Assembly (NCBI GenBank): GCA_013399015.1
Contig: VWZX01010408.1
Coordinates: 62,431-126,430 of the forward strand
DNA: 64,000 nucleotides
From: Galbula dea
Lineage: Eukaryota; Chordata; Aves; Piciformes; Galbulidae
Reading direction: 5' to 3'
In this document: positions 62,931 through 64,000 of the stretch, piece by piece
Position numbering within the stretch: the stretch's first letter is position 1
Layout: every line of letters starts with the position of its first letter
Made by a program: the position numbers and the translations under genes
The notes under the pieces: model-generated
Told to the model about the DNA's origin: nothing
The model's database searches: none
Seen by the model: the letters and a program-made list of their open reading frames with translations, nothing else

Positions 62931-64000
62931 TGCCTCTTCAGTTGCCTGTATCAGGCACTCCCTTCCAGCCCATGGGGAAAAACAGCACCAAAGCAGTCCT
63001 CCCCAGAGCAGGTCTCATGCTTGGGAAGGAGGATCCCTTCTCAGTCTCATTTGTTTGTACATTTTCTCAAGCCATGCATGCCTCATTGCCTCTGCACTGT
63101 CTCTGCAGGGATGAGTGCACCAAGCTCAGGGAGCTTGATCAACCTTCTCAGGAGGCCCCCAGAGCCTTTGAGTCAGAGGCCTCTGGGGCTTATTAAAAGT
63201 CCTGAATGCCTTCTAGGAGGAGCAGCCCAGCTCACTCCCATCTTGATTTTTTTTTGATTTTGCTTCTTGAAAGCCTCCCAAGTAGTGCAGGTGCCATGGT
63301 CCTTACCCACTGAGAGGCTGCTATGCTCATCCCCCAGGTAGTGCTCAACAGCTGCCACATTGTAGCATTTCTGCTGGGGCAAGTAGCCCAGCTCTGAGAC
63401 CCTCCATGGGCAATCAGTACATCCGACACTGCTTAAAGCACAATACAGGTCTCATGAGGGTGTAGTTTGATTTATTAAAATCAACAATCAAATGGCTCCA
63501 CATACTGCTTTATGCAGACACAGCAGTGACTGCAAAATAGATCTTAATTTGAGCACAGGTCCCAGGTAAGTGTGTGCTGCCTTGGGGAAACCATGGGAAA
63601 CCACTGCCAAGGCAGAAGGTGCACCTTCTGAAACTGTGCTCACTGAGTTCCCAGCTTTTAATACACTCCTAGTTTACCTTTTGCTGCTCTTTGTACAACT
63701 TCAGCAGGAGAAACTGAGGTATCAGTGTTTTATTTGTGTGAGTGCAAGTTATGACCTGATAACCTTTAAAAGGGGCATCTATGTGAATTATAATTTAATA
63801 CATGCTAAAATTGGCTTGGAGTTGCCCATGAACTGTCTTGGCCGTAAATACCAAACACTGCATTCAAAATGTTTTGGAATGCCATAGAAATTTTATTTTT
63901 ACTGAACCATTACTGCAATTTCTGCTCTATTTTGTGTTGTTAACCTTCTGCACTTTTCTGTCCTTCTGCTTTGTTCTCTTACTATTTCCTTTTTCTTTGT

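Larger units (their letters stand above)
55719..64000. other. Upstream intergenic DNA, right part
   Basis: 8.3 kb to the right edge with no recognisable exon, RNA gene or mobile element. It contains the T/G tract, the T21 run, the ATTT repeat and the pyrimidine tract. In human the gene upstream of NRP2 is PARD3B; no exon of it was recognised here. Confidence 0.7.

Noticed and set aside
1..64000. CRISPR arrays, tRNA, rRNA, or bacterial-type operons
   Set aside because: No regularly spaced repeats, no cloverleaf with intact A/B boxes and no ribosomal sequence were recognised; the DNA is vertebrate.

Overview
The window is vertebrate nuclear DNA, almost certainly from a bird. Two things show this: a split gene with long introns and consensus GT/AG splice sites, and repeated fragments of CR1 LINE retrotransposons, the dominant repeat family of birds. 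The CR1 fragments carry the typical reverse-transcriptase peptide blocks and the ATTCTRTR-type 3' tail. There is no bacterial, viral or plasmid gene content.

The only protein-coding gene I can support is the 5' half of neuropilin-2 (NRP2), on the minus strand. Seven coding exons can be placed to the base: exon 1 at 42224-42296, exon 2 at 29246-29423, exon 3 at 12230-12411, exon 4 at 7905-8135, exon 5 at 6990-7145, exon 6 at 4978-5147 and exon 7 at 3785-3940. They join in a continuous reading frame of 1146 bases (382 codons). It encodes the signal peptide, the two CUB domains (a1, a2) and most of the first coagulation-factor-type domain (b1). The gene leaves the window at its left edge, so the rest of b1, b2, MAM, the transmembrane segment and the tail are not here. 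Residue numbering matches my recollection of human NRP2 with no gap.

Layout from left to right: part of intron 7 (1-3784) holds an LTR-like segment and a rearranged CR1 copy with an assembly gap. Exons 7 to 4 lie in 3785-8135, with a CR1 tail in the short intron 4. Intron 3, exon 3 and the 16.8 kb intron 2 reach to 29245. Exon 2 and the 12.8 kb intron 1, with two CR1 pieces, reach to 42223. Exon 1 sits inside a CpG island of about 2 kb (41010-43160), which must contain the promoter. From about 43200 to the right edge is upstream intergenic DNA with one 5'-truncated CR1 copy (54882-55718), low-complexity tracts and no recognisable gene.

I did not find a new biological system. The best items for a second look are an apparent false duplication around the N gap inside the CR1 copy next to exon 7, the complete C-terminal-arginine binding pocket in b1, the LTR-like promoter segment, and several AT-rich noncoding clusters that could be enhancers.
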